Source of the DNA: Azolla pinnata
Taxonomy: Eukaryota; Streptophyta; Polypodiopsida; Salviniales; Salviniaceae
DNA length: 39,756 bases
Reading direction: 5' to 3'
NCBI GenBank assembly: GCA_037176905.1
Contig: JBBBWG010032864.1
Span: 1-39,756, forward strand
A program made the translations under genes and the position numbers. Shown in pieces: positions 1 to 12,200 of the stretch. How positions within the stretch are numbered: position 1 is the stretch's first letter; every line of letters starts with the position of its first letter. Below the pieces are notes generated by a model. That model worked only from the letters and a program-made list of their open reading frames with translations, was not told the origin of the DNA and ran no database searches.

Positions 1-236
1 GGTTTCAAGGTTTAGGGATTTACAGAGAGGGTAGGTTTGCAGTATCAGAAAAGCTCGCCGCCATCGCCGCCAACTCCAGCTAGCTTCTGTACTAAAATGG
101 GAGAGAAGCCTCTGCATCATCCGCAGAAGAAGTTCGCTGGCGCAGTCGGATCGGATTCCTCGGCCCTAACCCTAATCCTTCCCCTTGTGCTAACCCTAGC
201 CGAGGGCTCGGGAACTGGGAGGAATCGCAAGGCAAA
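1..236 (+). promoter_or_regulatory. Phytochrome 5' leader with telomere-like motifs and an upstream ATG
   Basis: This stretch precedes the chosen phytochrome start at 237 and probably holds the 5' UTR; any promoter lies outside the window. It contains several CCTAACCCTA (telo-box-like) motifs around 165-205. It also holds an ATG at 97 that opens a 77-codon frame ending at 330. That frame is out of phase with the phytochrome and overlaps its start, so it could act as an inhibitory upstream ORF. Inference only: no transcription start can be seen. Confidence 0.5.
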
Positions 237-3200
237 ATGCCTAACCCTAACCCTAACCCTAACCCTAACCCGAACCCTAACCCTAACCCTAACCCTAACC
301 CTAACCCTAACCCTAGCTCGGGCTTGGTGAAGTCGAGGCATCTGCAGAGGATCGCTCAGACATCCGCCGATGCGAGGTTGCAGGCGGCCTACGAGGCCGC
401 TGGGAGCTCCTTCGATTACTCCTTCCTGTCGACACGCAGGGACGCGATCGGGCTTCCTTCTCCCCAACAGGTGAGTGCCTATCTCCATGGGATGCAGCGC
501 GGGGGCTTCGTCCAGCCCTTCGGCTGCATGATCGCTGTCGACGAGGCGAGCTTCCGCATCCTCGCGTACAGCGAGAACACGCTCTCGATGCTCGGATTTG
601 ACCCCACGGACGGCGGCTATGTCGGGGACGATGTCGATCTGCTGATGGGCTCGGATGCGAGAGATCTCTTTACCTTGGCGAGCAGAGAAGCGCTGGAGAG
701 AGCTTCCGTGGGAGTGGCCGATGTCACCATGTTCAACCCCATCACCGTCCACTGCCGATTCTCGCACAAGTCGTTCTACGCCATGTTGCATCGGAACGAT
801 GTGGGTTTGGTGATGGATATCGAGCCGATTCAGCACGGAGAAGGAGGAGAAGAAGGAGAAGAAGGAGAAGAAGAAGGAGAAGGAGAAGAAGAAGAAGAAG
901 AAGAAGAAGATGATGATGATGATGATGATTATGAGCATTCGAATTGGAGGAGGAGGAGGATCGGTGGCGGTGTGCGGGGTGCTCTTCAGTCGCATAAGCT
1001 TGCTGCAAAGGCCATAGCACGATTGCAATCGTTTCAAGGCCGAGGGGATATAGGCCGCTTGTGCCATATCGTGGTGGAAGAGGTTCAAGAGCTCACCGGC
1101 TACGATCGAGTAATGGCATACAAATTCCATGGAGATGAGCATGGAGAGGTTGTTGCGGAGGTTCGAAGATGCGACCTCGAACCGTATCTTGGTTTGCACT
1201 ACCCGGCTACAGATATACCACAGGCAGCTCGCTTCCTGTTCATGAAGAATAGGGTTCGGATGATTTGCAACGCGGAAGCGCCTCCGGTGAAGGTTGTTCA
1301 AGATAAGGAACTCGGGAAAACCCTAAGCTTGGCAGGGTCCACTCTCAGAGCTCCTCACGCTTGCCATACCCAATATATGCGGAACATGGGCTCCGTTGCA
1401 TCCTTGGTCATGGCAGTAATCATCAATGATAGCGATGCTGCGGAAGATGGGGAAGTTGGAGTAAATAGACTGTGGGGTCTAGTTGTTTGCCATCATACGT
1501 CGCCGAGGTATGTACTTTCTCCCCTCCGCTCGGCTTGTGAGTTCTTAGTACAGGTCTTTAGCCTCCAGCTTAATATGGAAGTAGGAATTGCTACCCAAGT
1601 GAAGGAGAAGCACATACTGAAGACTCAATGCCTTCTTTGTGATATGCTTCTTCGAGATGCCCCGATCGGGATAGTTTCACAGTCCCCGAATATAATGGAC
1701 CTGGTCCGCTGTGATGGTGCAGTTCTTTACTATGGCAAGAAGTGTTGGCTTCTCGGAGTCACTCCGACAGAGTCTGAGATAGTGAATATAACGGAATGGT
1801 TGCTGGAATCGCATCATGAAATGACTGGTCTAAGCACAGATAGCCTCCTGGAAGCTGGGTATCCGGGTGCAGTTAGACTGGGAGGGGAAGTTTGTGGTAT
1901 GGCAGCAGCGAGGATCACTGCAGGAGACTTTTTGCTCTGGTTTCGTTCGCACACAGAGAAAGAGATCAAATGGGCTGGAGCAAAGCATGCACTCGGGGAG
2001 AAAGATGATGGTAAACGTATGAACCCACGAGCTTCGTTCAATGCTTTCCTTGAGAGCGTCAAACACCGGAGTTTACCATGGGAAGATGTGGAGATGGATG
2101 CCATACATTCATTGCAGCTGTTGCTTCGAAGCTCGTTCCAAGATATTGATACTGGTGATATAAAGATGATGATACATGCACGGATGAATGAGCTTCGGAT
2201 CGAAGGTTTAAATGAGTTGAGCACGGTTGCTAGCGGGATGGTAAGGCTTATTGAAACAGCAACTGCACCCATTTTTTCAGTTGATGCTAGAGGCTTGATA
2301 AATGGATGGAATGGTAAAATAGCCGATCTCACAGGGCTCCCCCTGGAAAATGCTATGGGAAAGCTGTTTGCAAAGGAGATTGTGCATGAGAAGTCCTTCG
2401 AAACTGCAGATAGGGTCTTCAAGTTGGGCTTGGAAGGTTGGTAGTGGTATGTTCCATCTTTATAGTTTGAAAGGGAAATTTCCTGTAATCTTTGTTCGCA
2501 TGTTTTGTGTTTTGAGTAGGTCAGGAGGTGCGAGACGTAGAAATACATTTGAAAACTTATGGTCACAAGAACAAAGGGACGCAAGTCATTTTGATTGTCA
2601 ATACATGCTGCAGCCGAGATGTGCACAATGATGTTGTGGGTGTATGCTTTGTGGGGCAAGATGTAACTGGACAAAAGGTGGCATTGGATAGATTTATCCG
2701 GATTGAAGGTGATTATAGGTCCATTGTTCAAAACCCGAATCCTTTGATACCACCCATATTCGGCACAGATGAATATGGATTTTGCTCGGAATGGAATCCA
2801 GCTATGGAGAATCTTTCAAGTTGGACCAGAGAGGATGTGTTAGGAAAGATGCTCGTTGGAGAGATATTCGGTTTGCAAATGGTATTTTGCCGATTGGATG
2901 GCCAAGACACAGCGACGAAGTTGATGATAGTGTTGAATGATGCCATCAATGGGCAAGAGGCGGAGAGATTCGTTCTATCATTCTATGACCGTAATGAGAA
3001 GCGCGTGGAAGCTTTGCTTATAGCAAATAAAAGGACTGATTCCAATGGGCGGATTATCGGAGTCTTTTGTTTTCTTCACACGGCCAGCCCCCAGCTACTA
3101 AGAACGCTTGTAATGAAGGAGAAAGAAAGGCTGGAAAAACAATTGAGCTACATCAAAGAAGAATCAAGGAAACCACTTGAAGGAATCAAGTTTACACGAC

Positions 3201-4864
3201 AACTTCTTGCAGAGACAGAGCTATCTGAGGTTCAACGAGAGCTACTTGTGACAAATGTCTGCTGTGAGAGGCAGCTAAGGAAGATTTTGGAGGATGATCT
3301 CAATGACATCGAGGATGGGTAGCTACTTTCCTTTTGTTTATTGTTGCATGCTTTTTTCCGTTCTAACTTCTAGGTTGTCTCAGAGTAATTAGTCCATAAC
3401 TGCATGATAGAGATAATTAATGGGTTGCATTGACATAGCTATCTGGAGTTGATGATGGGCGAGTTTTACATGGGAACGCTTGTAGATTCAGTGATCAGCC
3501 AAGGCATGCTGCTGTCAAAGAAGGTAGGTGCAAAAATCATAACCGAGATATCGGATAATATCAAAGCGTTGCGTCTGAATGGTGACCAAGCAAGGCTACA
3601 ACAAGTGCTTGCGGCTCTTCTGAGTTGTGCCATATCCCATGCAAGAGGAGCATCCACAAAGGAAAGTCCATGGGTAGATATGAAGGTTTCCCTAAGAAGG
3701 CATAGACTTGATGATGCGCACATGATGGATTTCGAATTCCGGTATGTTTTTGAATTTTCAACCCTCAACCTAATGTATCGGTGATGTGCACGTGATGTAT
3801 GTTGAGTTCCGGTATGTTTGAACCCCACTTAACCTAGGGATCTTGTTAGGGAATTCTTGAAGCATTGAAACTGGGAACCTATGATCAAATGGAGAAAAGC
3901 CTGAAAAGCTTTAGTAAAAACTGGTTTTGGAAACATTGATTTCTAGGATCCAATGGAGAAAAGCTTGAAAAGCATTAGTAATAATTAGTTTTTGGAAACA
4001 TTGATTTCTTTGATCCAATGGAGAAAAGCTTGAAAAGCATTAGTAAAAATTGGTTTTTGCAATCAGTGATTTCTATGATCCAATGGAGTAAAGCTTGAAA
4101 AGCATTAGTAAAAGTTAGTTTTTGGAAACATTGATTTCTTTGATCCAATGGAGAAAAGCTTGAAAAGCATTAGTAAAAATTGGTTTTGCAATCAGTAATC
4201 TCTATGATCCAGTGGAGAATAGTTTGAAAAGCATTAGTGAAAATGGTTTTTGAAAACATTGATTTCTATTATCCAATGGAGAAAAGATTGAAAAGCATTA
4301 GTAAAAATTGGTTTTGCAAACATTGATTTCTATGACATACAATGGAGAAAAGCTTGAAAAGCACTAGCAAAAAATTGGTTTTGGAAACATTAATTTCCAT
4401 CTATGATCCAATGGAGAAAAGATTGAAAAGCATTAGTATGATTTCTAATGATACAATGGAGAAAAGCTTGAAAAGCACTAGTAAAAGCCGGTTTTGGAAA
4501 CATTGATCTCTGTGATACAATATAGAAAAGCTTGAAAAGCACTAGTAAAAGCTGGTTTTGGAAACATTGATCTCTGTGATCCAATGGAGTTTTAAAAGCT
4601 TGGAAAGCATTAGGAAAAATTTGGGGTTTTGGAAACATTTGATTTCTATGATGCAGGATTTCACATTCAGGGCCTGCGCTGCCAAGCGTGCTCGCAAGCC
4701 AGCTCGCGAATGGCACCGGAAAGTGGACACTTGAAGGCATAGGGCTTGTCATCAGCCGTGCGCTTGCGAGGCTGATGGATGGGGATGTGAGCTACATCTC
4801 AGAAGCACGCGAGAAGTATTTCCTCGCGAATGTGCCACTTCCGTTAGCGGCACGCATCATGTGA
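237..4864 (+). CDS. PHY: Phytochrome (red/far-red photoreceptor), 4 exons, about 1169 aa
   Basis: Exons by reading frame and GT-AG sites: 237-2436, 2520-3318, 3439-3741, 4657-4864. Phytochromes bind a linear bilin, switch between red- and far-red-absorbing forms, and signal in cytosol and nucleus. Domain order is N-terminal extension, PAS, GAF (about 255-450), PHY, PAS-A, PAS-B and a histidine-kinase-related module. The bilin-attachment Cys is residue 376 in [11 protein letters not shown]. The GAF motif [13 protein letters not shown] and the PHY tongue PRASF are intact, so this reads as a functional photoreceptor. The C-terminus shows G-box-like [11 protein letters not shown] and ends in ARIM, without canonical kinase residues, as in other plant phytochromes. 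Two oddities are the (Pro-Asn)12 run right after the start Met and an acidic stretch at about residues 200-231 between PAS and GAF. The PHY part looks PHYB-like from memory, but clade assignment needs a tree. The ATG at 237 is chosen because it is in frame and precedes the conserved [15 protein letters not shown] segment. Confidence 0.95.
240..317 (+). repeat. Translated telomere-like hexamer array (CCTAAC)12
   Basis: Twelve head-to-tail CCTAAC units run from 240 to 311, one of them CCGAAC, followed by CCTAGC. They are read in frame as (Pro-Asn)12 immediately after the phytochrome start Met. The unit is 6 bp (TTAGGG complement), unlike the 7-bp TTTAGGG type in the intergenic satellite at 13.1-15.0 kb. 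Being a multiple of three, it can change copy number without shifting the frame. Confidence 0.9.
838..930 (+). repeat. GAA/GAG then GAT microsatellite coding an acidic tract
   Basis: A GAA/GGA-rich tract passes into (GAT)n and encodes about 32 residues, nearly all Glu, Gly and Asp. It sits in the phytochrome loop between the end of the PAS domain (DIEPIQ) and the start of the GAF helix ([14 protein letters not shown]). Most plant phytochromes have a short linker there. Confidence 0.9.
3880..4645 (+). repeat. 64-65 bp minisatellite in phytochrome intron 3, about 12 units
   Basis: The motif ATGGAGAAAAGCTTGAAAAGC recurs (in whole or with substitutions) with GGAG at 3891, 3955, 4020, 4085, 4150, 4214, 4278, 4344, 4413, 4458, about 4522 and 4586. 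Most steps are 64-66 bp, with one of 69 and one of 45. Units share a TTTCTATGAT segment. The last partial unit contributes TTTCTATGATGCAG, the splice acceptor of exon 4. The array fills most of the 915-bp intron. Confidence 0.93.
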
Positions 4865-6207
4865 GTGGGAATGTTGTATTTGGATGTGTGTTAATGATAG
4901 GGGGGGGGCCACTTCCAACACTATGTAAACAAAGGAGATTACATCATGATGGGCACATGTGCATCCAAAAAACCAGCAGTTGGTTGGTTGCTTCATCAGC
5001 ACCAAAAGGGTGAGAGAGATGCTGTGAATGTGGCCTGTGTATATATAGATGCATGAATGTGTGGTGTAGAATGTGGATAGTAACAAATGGATTGGAGTTT
5101 TGATGAAATTGGCTTTGGATTGGGGGTGTGCTAAGCTAGTGTTGTATATATACAATAATAGGCAATCCTAATCTGGGATGATAACTGCCTCACTTAACTA
5201 ACACATGGGTTCTGCCCAAACTGATCACCCATCAAGCTGTAGAGGTATACGGTTTTCCTTAGAAATTTAGTGAAAGTGCAACAAAAAATACTGCTTCTTG
5301 AATCTCCCTCCCCCCATACGGTTGCTTCATTTCCTAATTATGGTTGATGATAATCGAAATCCAACTGGAACATGTTTCGTGTACATATTAATCAACACTG
5401 CAGATGCCTTCCGTTTGTATGGAAATATCATTCATGTTTTGGGCTTTTCCAAGCATAGAAAAAAGCCCCCACAGATTCGCTGATTAATGATGTTGAAAAA
5501 GATGAGATGTCTCACATGCTGGCATAACGGAATCTTTTCATATCAATGATTTGCATCATTTAATCTCTTTGTAGATTGAAGAGGTTTACATTAAAATGGA
5601 CAGATTGACAGAGTTTTCCATATCAATGATTTGGATCATTTAAATCTTTTAGTAGAGATTTGAGGGATTTTTGCATCAGCATTTATAAATAAGACAACTG
5701 AATGAGCAAAACACACCAGGAAGAGCCAAACTGTTCAAACCAAAAAGAGAAATTTTCTATGTGCCTCAAAATCCATGATTAAAGCAAGACATTGCGCCTC
5801 CAATGATCCAAGCCAATTGAATGAGACATGTGAATAGCCTATATCAGAGAACAAGTTCGATGATACAACAAGATCTATGGTACAAGATAACACGAGTGAT
5901 ATGATTGAAATACAAAGTGATAGGAACCTCGTACAAGATAATGTTTGAAATACTGCCTATCAGTTAAATTGCTAGGAACCTCACAACTGCATTCCCTACC
6001 TTTCTACCATCTCTTCATGTGAAAAATGTTACCGAGCCAAATCGATCAATAATGTGAAAGAGGCTGGCATCTCACCAGCGTAGCCAGCCAAATATGTGAA
6101 AAAGAATGAACCAAAATAGCACACCTTTTGGGACTGTCAACATCTTTCAAGCATCGGACTGTTGGGATAATAAAGGTTCATAGTGATGATAGTGTTGACA
6201 ACTTCCT
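4865..6207. other. Convergent intergenic region between phytochrome and OSCA-like genes
   Basis: This 1.3 kb lies between the 3' ends of two convergent genes and should hold both 3' UTRs. I see only short, non-conserved reading frames, a G8 run near 4902, and two similar segments around 5535-5575 and 5615-5660 sharing CATATCAATGATTTG. No gene is recognised. Confidence 0.6.
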
Positions 6208-6245
6208 TCAAGCATTGGACTGTGGGGATAATAAAGGCTCGTAGC
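6145..6245 (-). repeat. Tandem duplication of about 50 bp at the OSCA stop codon
   Basis: On the + strand, CTTTCAAGCATCGGACTG (6153-6170) and the following GGGATAATAAAGG recur as CCTTCAAGCATTGGACTG plus GGGATAATAAAGG about 52 bp later. The second copy contains the end of the OSCA coding region (stop complement 6208-6210). The first copy lies in the presumed 3' UTR. Confidence 0.8.
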
Positions 6246-9200
6246 GCTTATCAGCACTAAGCTCGTCTGTATTGACGCGCTGCAGAAGGGGACACGTGTA
6301 TGCAAACTTGAGCCTCTCCAGTATGATGTCACGAGTACCCTTTTCATCAATTTCCCTGTCTTTTGAAACAGCCATCTGCAGAATAGCAAATGTAGTAGAG
6401 GGATTAATGCTGCAACAAAATACTTCCTTTTGACTTTCAATAATCTATCCTTTGGTGTTATAATCCGAATGCGGAAGATATACATACTGTGACTGGCCAA
6501 TTTTTATCCCTTCTTTTTTCTTTTATCTCTATCTACTCTTACTAAATGTTCAACCATATGTGCATAAAGTGTGACAAACCATTCAGCATCGTGCTCATAA
6601 AATGATAAAACATAAAATACCATCCACTAATGGTTAACTACTCTTCAGAACCAGCTTTAAAACAGTGATTACCTCCACCGATATATCACCAAATACTGGG
6701 TAAAATCTCAGACTGCAGTAAACATTGAAGAGAACGGTCACTAATGGCAATGGTAGAGATAATGTTGATGCCATCGCTTTGTTTTTTACACCAAACATGC
6801 CAATACATACGATTTGCATCATAAGAAGTGAAAAAATTATACGGTTGTGCACATGGGGCCAATATTGACCACCTGTCTCGTAAGCTGGTTCATACCTGTT
6901 ATAGATCTAATACAAGAGAAAGGATCTCAGGTTGATAAATCGGAAAATGCACTAGCATGAGATAAAATTTTATATTCACCTGATTCCGATATACAATGTA
7001 GCCTGCAACAAAATAAATCATCAAAAATGGAAGCATCAAAGGTGCTATGACTGCATATATGAATCCAATGAATATAAACAATAAGAAATTGGGCAGTGAC
7101 CGATAATATAAAAGTGAATTCGTATATGGTCCATACTGCCGCCTTCCGAATACATGTCTCCAAACAAATCCTTTAAATAGTAGATAGGGTTCAAGTATCT
7201 CTACAGCGTACCCGGTCCAGCCCCTTGTCATTACGAAATTCATAAAGAAGTTTGCCTGCAATTGAATGAATTAAAAAAACAGCACATATCCATCTTTAAA
7301 TGTGATGTTTAAAGTTTCAAAAATATTTTCAGTTTCAAAACTTATGCATTGTATGCATACACTCATGATGCAAGACACATTAGCACATGCTATCTATATT
7401 CCCTGATTGGAAATCAAATCCACCACCAGCAGACGACCAATAGTTACAGAGATAGACCAAAGCAGAGTTGTCAGTGTAAGCTGGTTAGCAACATATCTTT
7501 TGGCTACATGGGATTTGATAATGTGCATACAACTAACCTTTGCTGAAGACCTACACGTGGAGAAATCTGTCAAGGATTTATACAATCACACCAGATATAT
7601 TTATTGAAATATGTGCTTTGCTGAATGAAGGTGTGAGTGCGTCAAGAGAGGCGTCCATATAGTAATTATAAGCAAGAGCTTACATTAATAGGTTAATAAG
7701 ATAACTAACAGGTAGCAGCAGAATGGGCTTTATATAGCAAATACAAAACTAGTCATTATAAGAAAACGAGGGCTATATCAATTAATCTGCTATACATATT
7801 CTAGTAGACTGTTTTGCATCCACATCAAATTAAACTCTAGGTTATCATACCTTTAGGGAAAGGTACATCCATACATTTTTCACATGTTTATATCCTCCAA
7901 TATGTCTACACACAGGGTATGATTGAGCTAGACTTACACTAACGGCATATACTTAAATTCATTCAAACTAGTGGAGGATATGGCATTTACTTGGCTTGCA
8001 ACTGCTGATGCTAGAAGGGCCGGTATCTCCCGAGGACTTTCAATAGCTTGGCTCAAAAGATTTATAAGTGTTCCATATGTCACCAGAAAAAATGAATTGG
8101 CCACGATGAACAAATACACTTTGCCACATGTTCTCCTTTCTTGCATACTCTTCGATGGATAACCTTCAAATGTTGTTAAAAATAGCATCACTGTTGGAAT
8201 AAAATAATAGAGGATAGCAAGCAGAAGACTCGGAAGATATCCATTTATTAATGAACCTACAATAGAACTGCACAATAAAAATAAAGCCTTAATTAGAAAT
8301 AAAAGAGGAACAATTCACCCTACCAACTAATCTTTAAAATGTAGCAGAAACATTCACTCTGCTTCTAGTGAGCATAATATACGCAAGTTCGAGGAAATCA
8401 TGAAGCACTTCTAAATCAGGCAAGAGGAGACTGTAAATAAGCACAAGTACTCACATTGACAATAAAGTTTCTGCAAAGGGAAACCATGTCATCAGGTTGC
8501 TGAGTGTTGCAAGACTATAAACCAGACCAGAAGGAATAAAGTAAAGAACCGTGATGCAAAAGAAAATTGTTCCAATAACCAACCGTGCCATCCAAGTATG
8601 AGTTAAACCCATGGAGAGACTTGTCCAGTTCACATCACGTGGCTCAGGTGCCCATTCTGTCACCCATTTCAATGGGTTTGGTATTTGCATAGTCTGGGAA
8701 GCTACAGTTGCGCCCCAATGTGTTTTGAATGACACAAAAGAAACAGGAATCTCCTGCAAGCAAAGAAAAGATGCATCTATAAGCGTAAAATAACAAACCT
8801 ATGACTGGAATTTCAGTAGCAAACCTGTTTAGACTGCATAAACTTCTTTTGGATCTGCCTTATCTCTTTGTACAATGCTTCTAATCGTTGTAGATAAAAA
8901 TTCAATGGATCCTCTTTCTTTCCAAACAAACCCAGATGTCCATTTTTTTCTGGGGTTCGCTCTGTAGGTGGAAGTGCCCTCAAAAACTGTACCTCATTTG
9001 ATAACCATTTAAATTCATTCTATGGAAGAGTAGAATTGATATTCAGTGAACAATGATAATCTTCAAACATGACTTTGGAATGAATTAAAGCATATATTAC
9101 CATACCAAACGCTTCTCCCAGCTTGCATCGGCGTAAACAATGCTCTGTTTCAAATAAGTATCAGGATAATACGTCTGGAAGAAGGTTTCCACTTGCTCAC

Positions 9201-12200
9201 TGTAGGTTTTCTCAGACGACTTTGGAATTGCACGGAGGAGAACAGTGAACTGGTCTGGCTCAGATCTAGTTGAACGTAGATAAGAAATTCTTTTTTTTGA
9301 AATGTATCTATATTCCTGCATCAAATCAGAAACAATGGCATGATTCTTGCATCATAGAGCAGTAAACAAATTTGAGCACGTACAATGATCTGGTCTAGGT
9401 AAACAAGATGAAGTATAGTGTGCATTGTCTTGCATATTTTGATTTAATTTCTTTTACCCCTTATACTGTTTACTACATGGTCTTTGAGAGATATAACATC
9501 ACCCATTACAAAGCACAGCTATCCAGGTTTAATAAACTTTTACCGCACATGTAGTGGTCTTAAAATGTCATCTCATCTGCCATACTACTAATAATTGGAT
9601 GGAAGAATCCAAATAAGCCAATATGAAGATAGTATGCTATACTGTCAAGCCAAGCCTAGAAAAATATTGCTCAAAATCAAGGGAGACTGGACTAATAAGA
9701 AAATAATGCCTTCAAATTTTGTAAAACTTGAGCCTATTATTCATATGGTCAAACACATACAAAAGTCATTGGTATGTTGTACTTTGTAGGAGGATTGTGA
9801 TGAATTGCTCTTATTAAGTGGTTCTTGCCAGTGGTCAATGTGCAATAATGTGTTCCCAAGTTTTAGGAGAAGTTGCTCTCCCTGGGGCCACATTATGATC
9901 TACATAATTTCACTCTATCTAAAATCCGAACACTAAATATGTTGTATTATATGCCCTGGCAATTGTTTTGTTGGCCATTTGACCTCTTCAAAAGTGTTAG
10001 TATATCTTTTTTTTTTCTTTCTTTCTTCACCCTTTCCTCTATGCATCTTTCCTCCACTGTAAGCCACTTGGCTCCATGTGTCTTTCTAGTTTAGTAACAG
10101 ATATATGCAATTTGTTTGAGTAATACCTATTTAACTGAGATTGAATGTGCTTCTTATCAAGTAGTTGATTTGATTGAGACATGTTTATTGGCTAATACAA
10201 CGATTTAGTGCCAATTATTTGTGGTTCAACTTAAGGTGCCCTCATGGCTTCTATGGTAGATGGGTGGAGAGATGTGCAATAATGTATTGAGGCTTAGGTA
10301 ATCTTTCCCATTGGGAAGTGATGTCTCCGATTACATCAAGGGCAATCCTTGAGTGTGCAAAACGAAGACCCATATTGGGCCAGAACATGGTTTACAGACA
10401 AAATGAGCATCATTTCCTGGCCATAACCTTTGGGCATCACAATCAAAAATCTGAACACATGAGTTCTTTTCAAGGAAATGTAGAGAAATTTGAAGTTAAA
10501 TAGATATATCTTACGAGTCAGGTTCCTAGAACTTGTTTCAAGCCATAATTTACAGAGGCGTCACAAAACGGACCAGTAATATTAAAAGTTTTCTTTCTGA
10601 ATACAGGGAAATTACAGCTAGGATTAGAGTTGTGGAACAGTAGAACATTACAGCTGATATTCATAAAAGTAAATACACTTGTCATTCTTTGTATTTAGTT
10701 GTCAAATATGGAAGAATCAAGCTTACCCAATACAAAAGAAAGTATGCCGCAAAAGAAATACAATATAGTAACCCAAAATGAACCCAAAGCCTGTCAAGAA
10801 CAAGACACATAAAAAGAGAATATAGTGAATAATCTCTCCTGTCTCCTATCCACTTTCCTCTTTCCTCTCTCCTCTCTTAGGAAAGACCAAAATCAACATA
10901 GCTATGCCCCAACTTGTACTTGTAACCATCAACAAATTGAAAAAGTTGGCAGCCAGTAGTGTACAATAGAGGATGGCCTGAAGAGCTTCACAATTTTGCT
11001 AATCTCAATCACACATTTATTTGCTTAGTTTCATCGTGTACAACTATTAACATAGATTCCGCATTCATTATAGGGCATCAAGATGAGAGTTATAATTACA
11101 TATAGCCTTTATATTGATTGCATGTGCTCAAGATGGGCCAGCTTGTCAGCAAAGTTTACATTCTTTATGATATTACAACAGATTATCACCTCTTGATCAT
11201 CAAGGTAAATGACGTGTAGCTAAAAGATAAAAGCAAAACTTAGGTATTATAAGATTCTGAAATTTCTGCCTTTCAAGATGCATGAAGATAATAATTTATA
11301 AAACTTTAGAGGCCCAGAGCTTTTTCATTTGAGGATATAAAACAAAATAAAAGTAGAAACTATGTACAACAAGATTCTCAGGAAAAAATAAAAGTAAAAA
11401 CAAGGTGCAACAAGACTCATGTCAGATTTGCTGAAACTTCGGCCTCTCAAAGATCATCCCACCAGTTGCATTAAGATGCTGCTTTATGAGATTCGAAGCT
11501 TTTCTCCTTGTTTCAGCATAAAAAACATGAATTGATCGATCATGTAAATAACATGAATTCAGTAATGTCTAAAATCATGATTTATCTCATAGGCCCTCTA
11601 ATAAAAATCTTCCTCCCTCTCCCTCTCTGTCTCTCTCATTACTTACCTAAAAATTACCTGTTTGAGCCATCTGTTATATTGGAAATTGTAAATTGGTCTA
11701 ACGTATCGCTCGCAATCGTATCGATGTCGATTTCTCCATAGACATAATTTACAGGAACCAAAACAAAAAGTCCAAATATAGTACATATTCCAAAAAAACG
11801 AAGGCTGTAGGAAGAAGAAAAAAACCTTATTAGACATGTACCTTCAGTCATTGTATTCAACTCTACATCACGATATTTCGACTTTGATTTCTTTTGACTG
11901 CTCACTTTTTTTTATTGACAGAGCAACAAGATGAAGATAAGATATTGCAAAATATGAAGCAGATTCATTAATAAGGCTTCGTTGCCTTTACCATAGAGGG
12001 ATTTCATAACATCTTAGAAAATAATATGAGGTGCATTACAAGGTGCATGTTAGTGTCAACAAAGACTATGCTACCGCCTTCTTTTCATGATTACATTACC
12101 TCCATTCAAGTCCTTGACAGGACATAAACTTCTGATATTCTCACGGCTGCCAAAATGACTGGGGCTTAATACATTGCACATGAACATTGACAGGTAATCT

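Noticed and set aside
117-1301. Minus-strand frame of 394 codons opposite phytochrome exon 1
   Set aside because: It is the complement of the phytochrome exon and its repeats (Val-Arg and Ile/Phe runs) and shows no family features.
11100-11230. Minus-strand peptide-like segment in OSCA intron 2 that might be a retroelement scrap
   Set aside because: Only a few dozen codons are open, with no motif strong enough to name a family.
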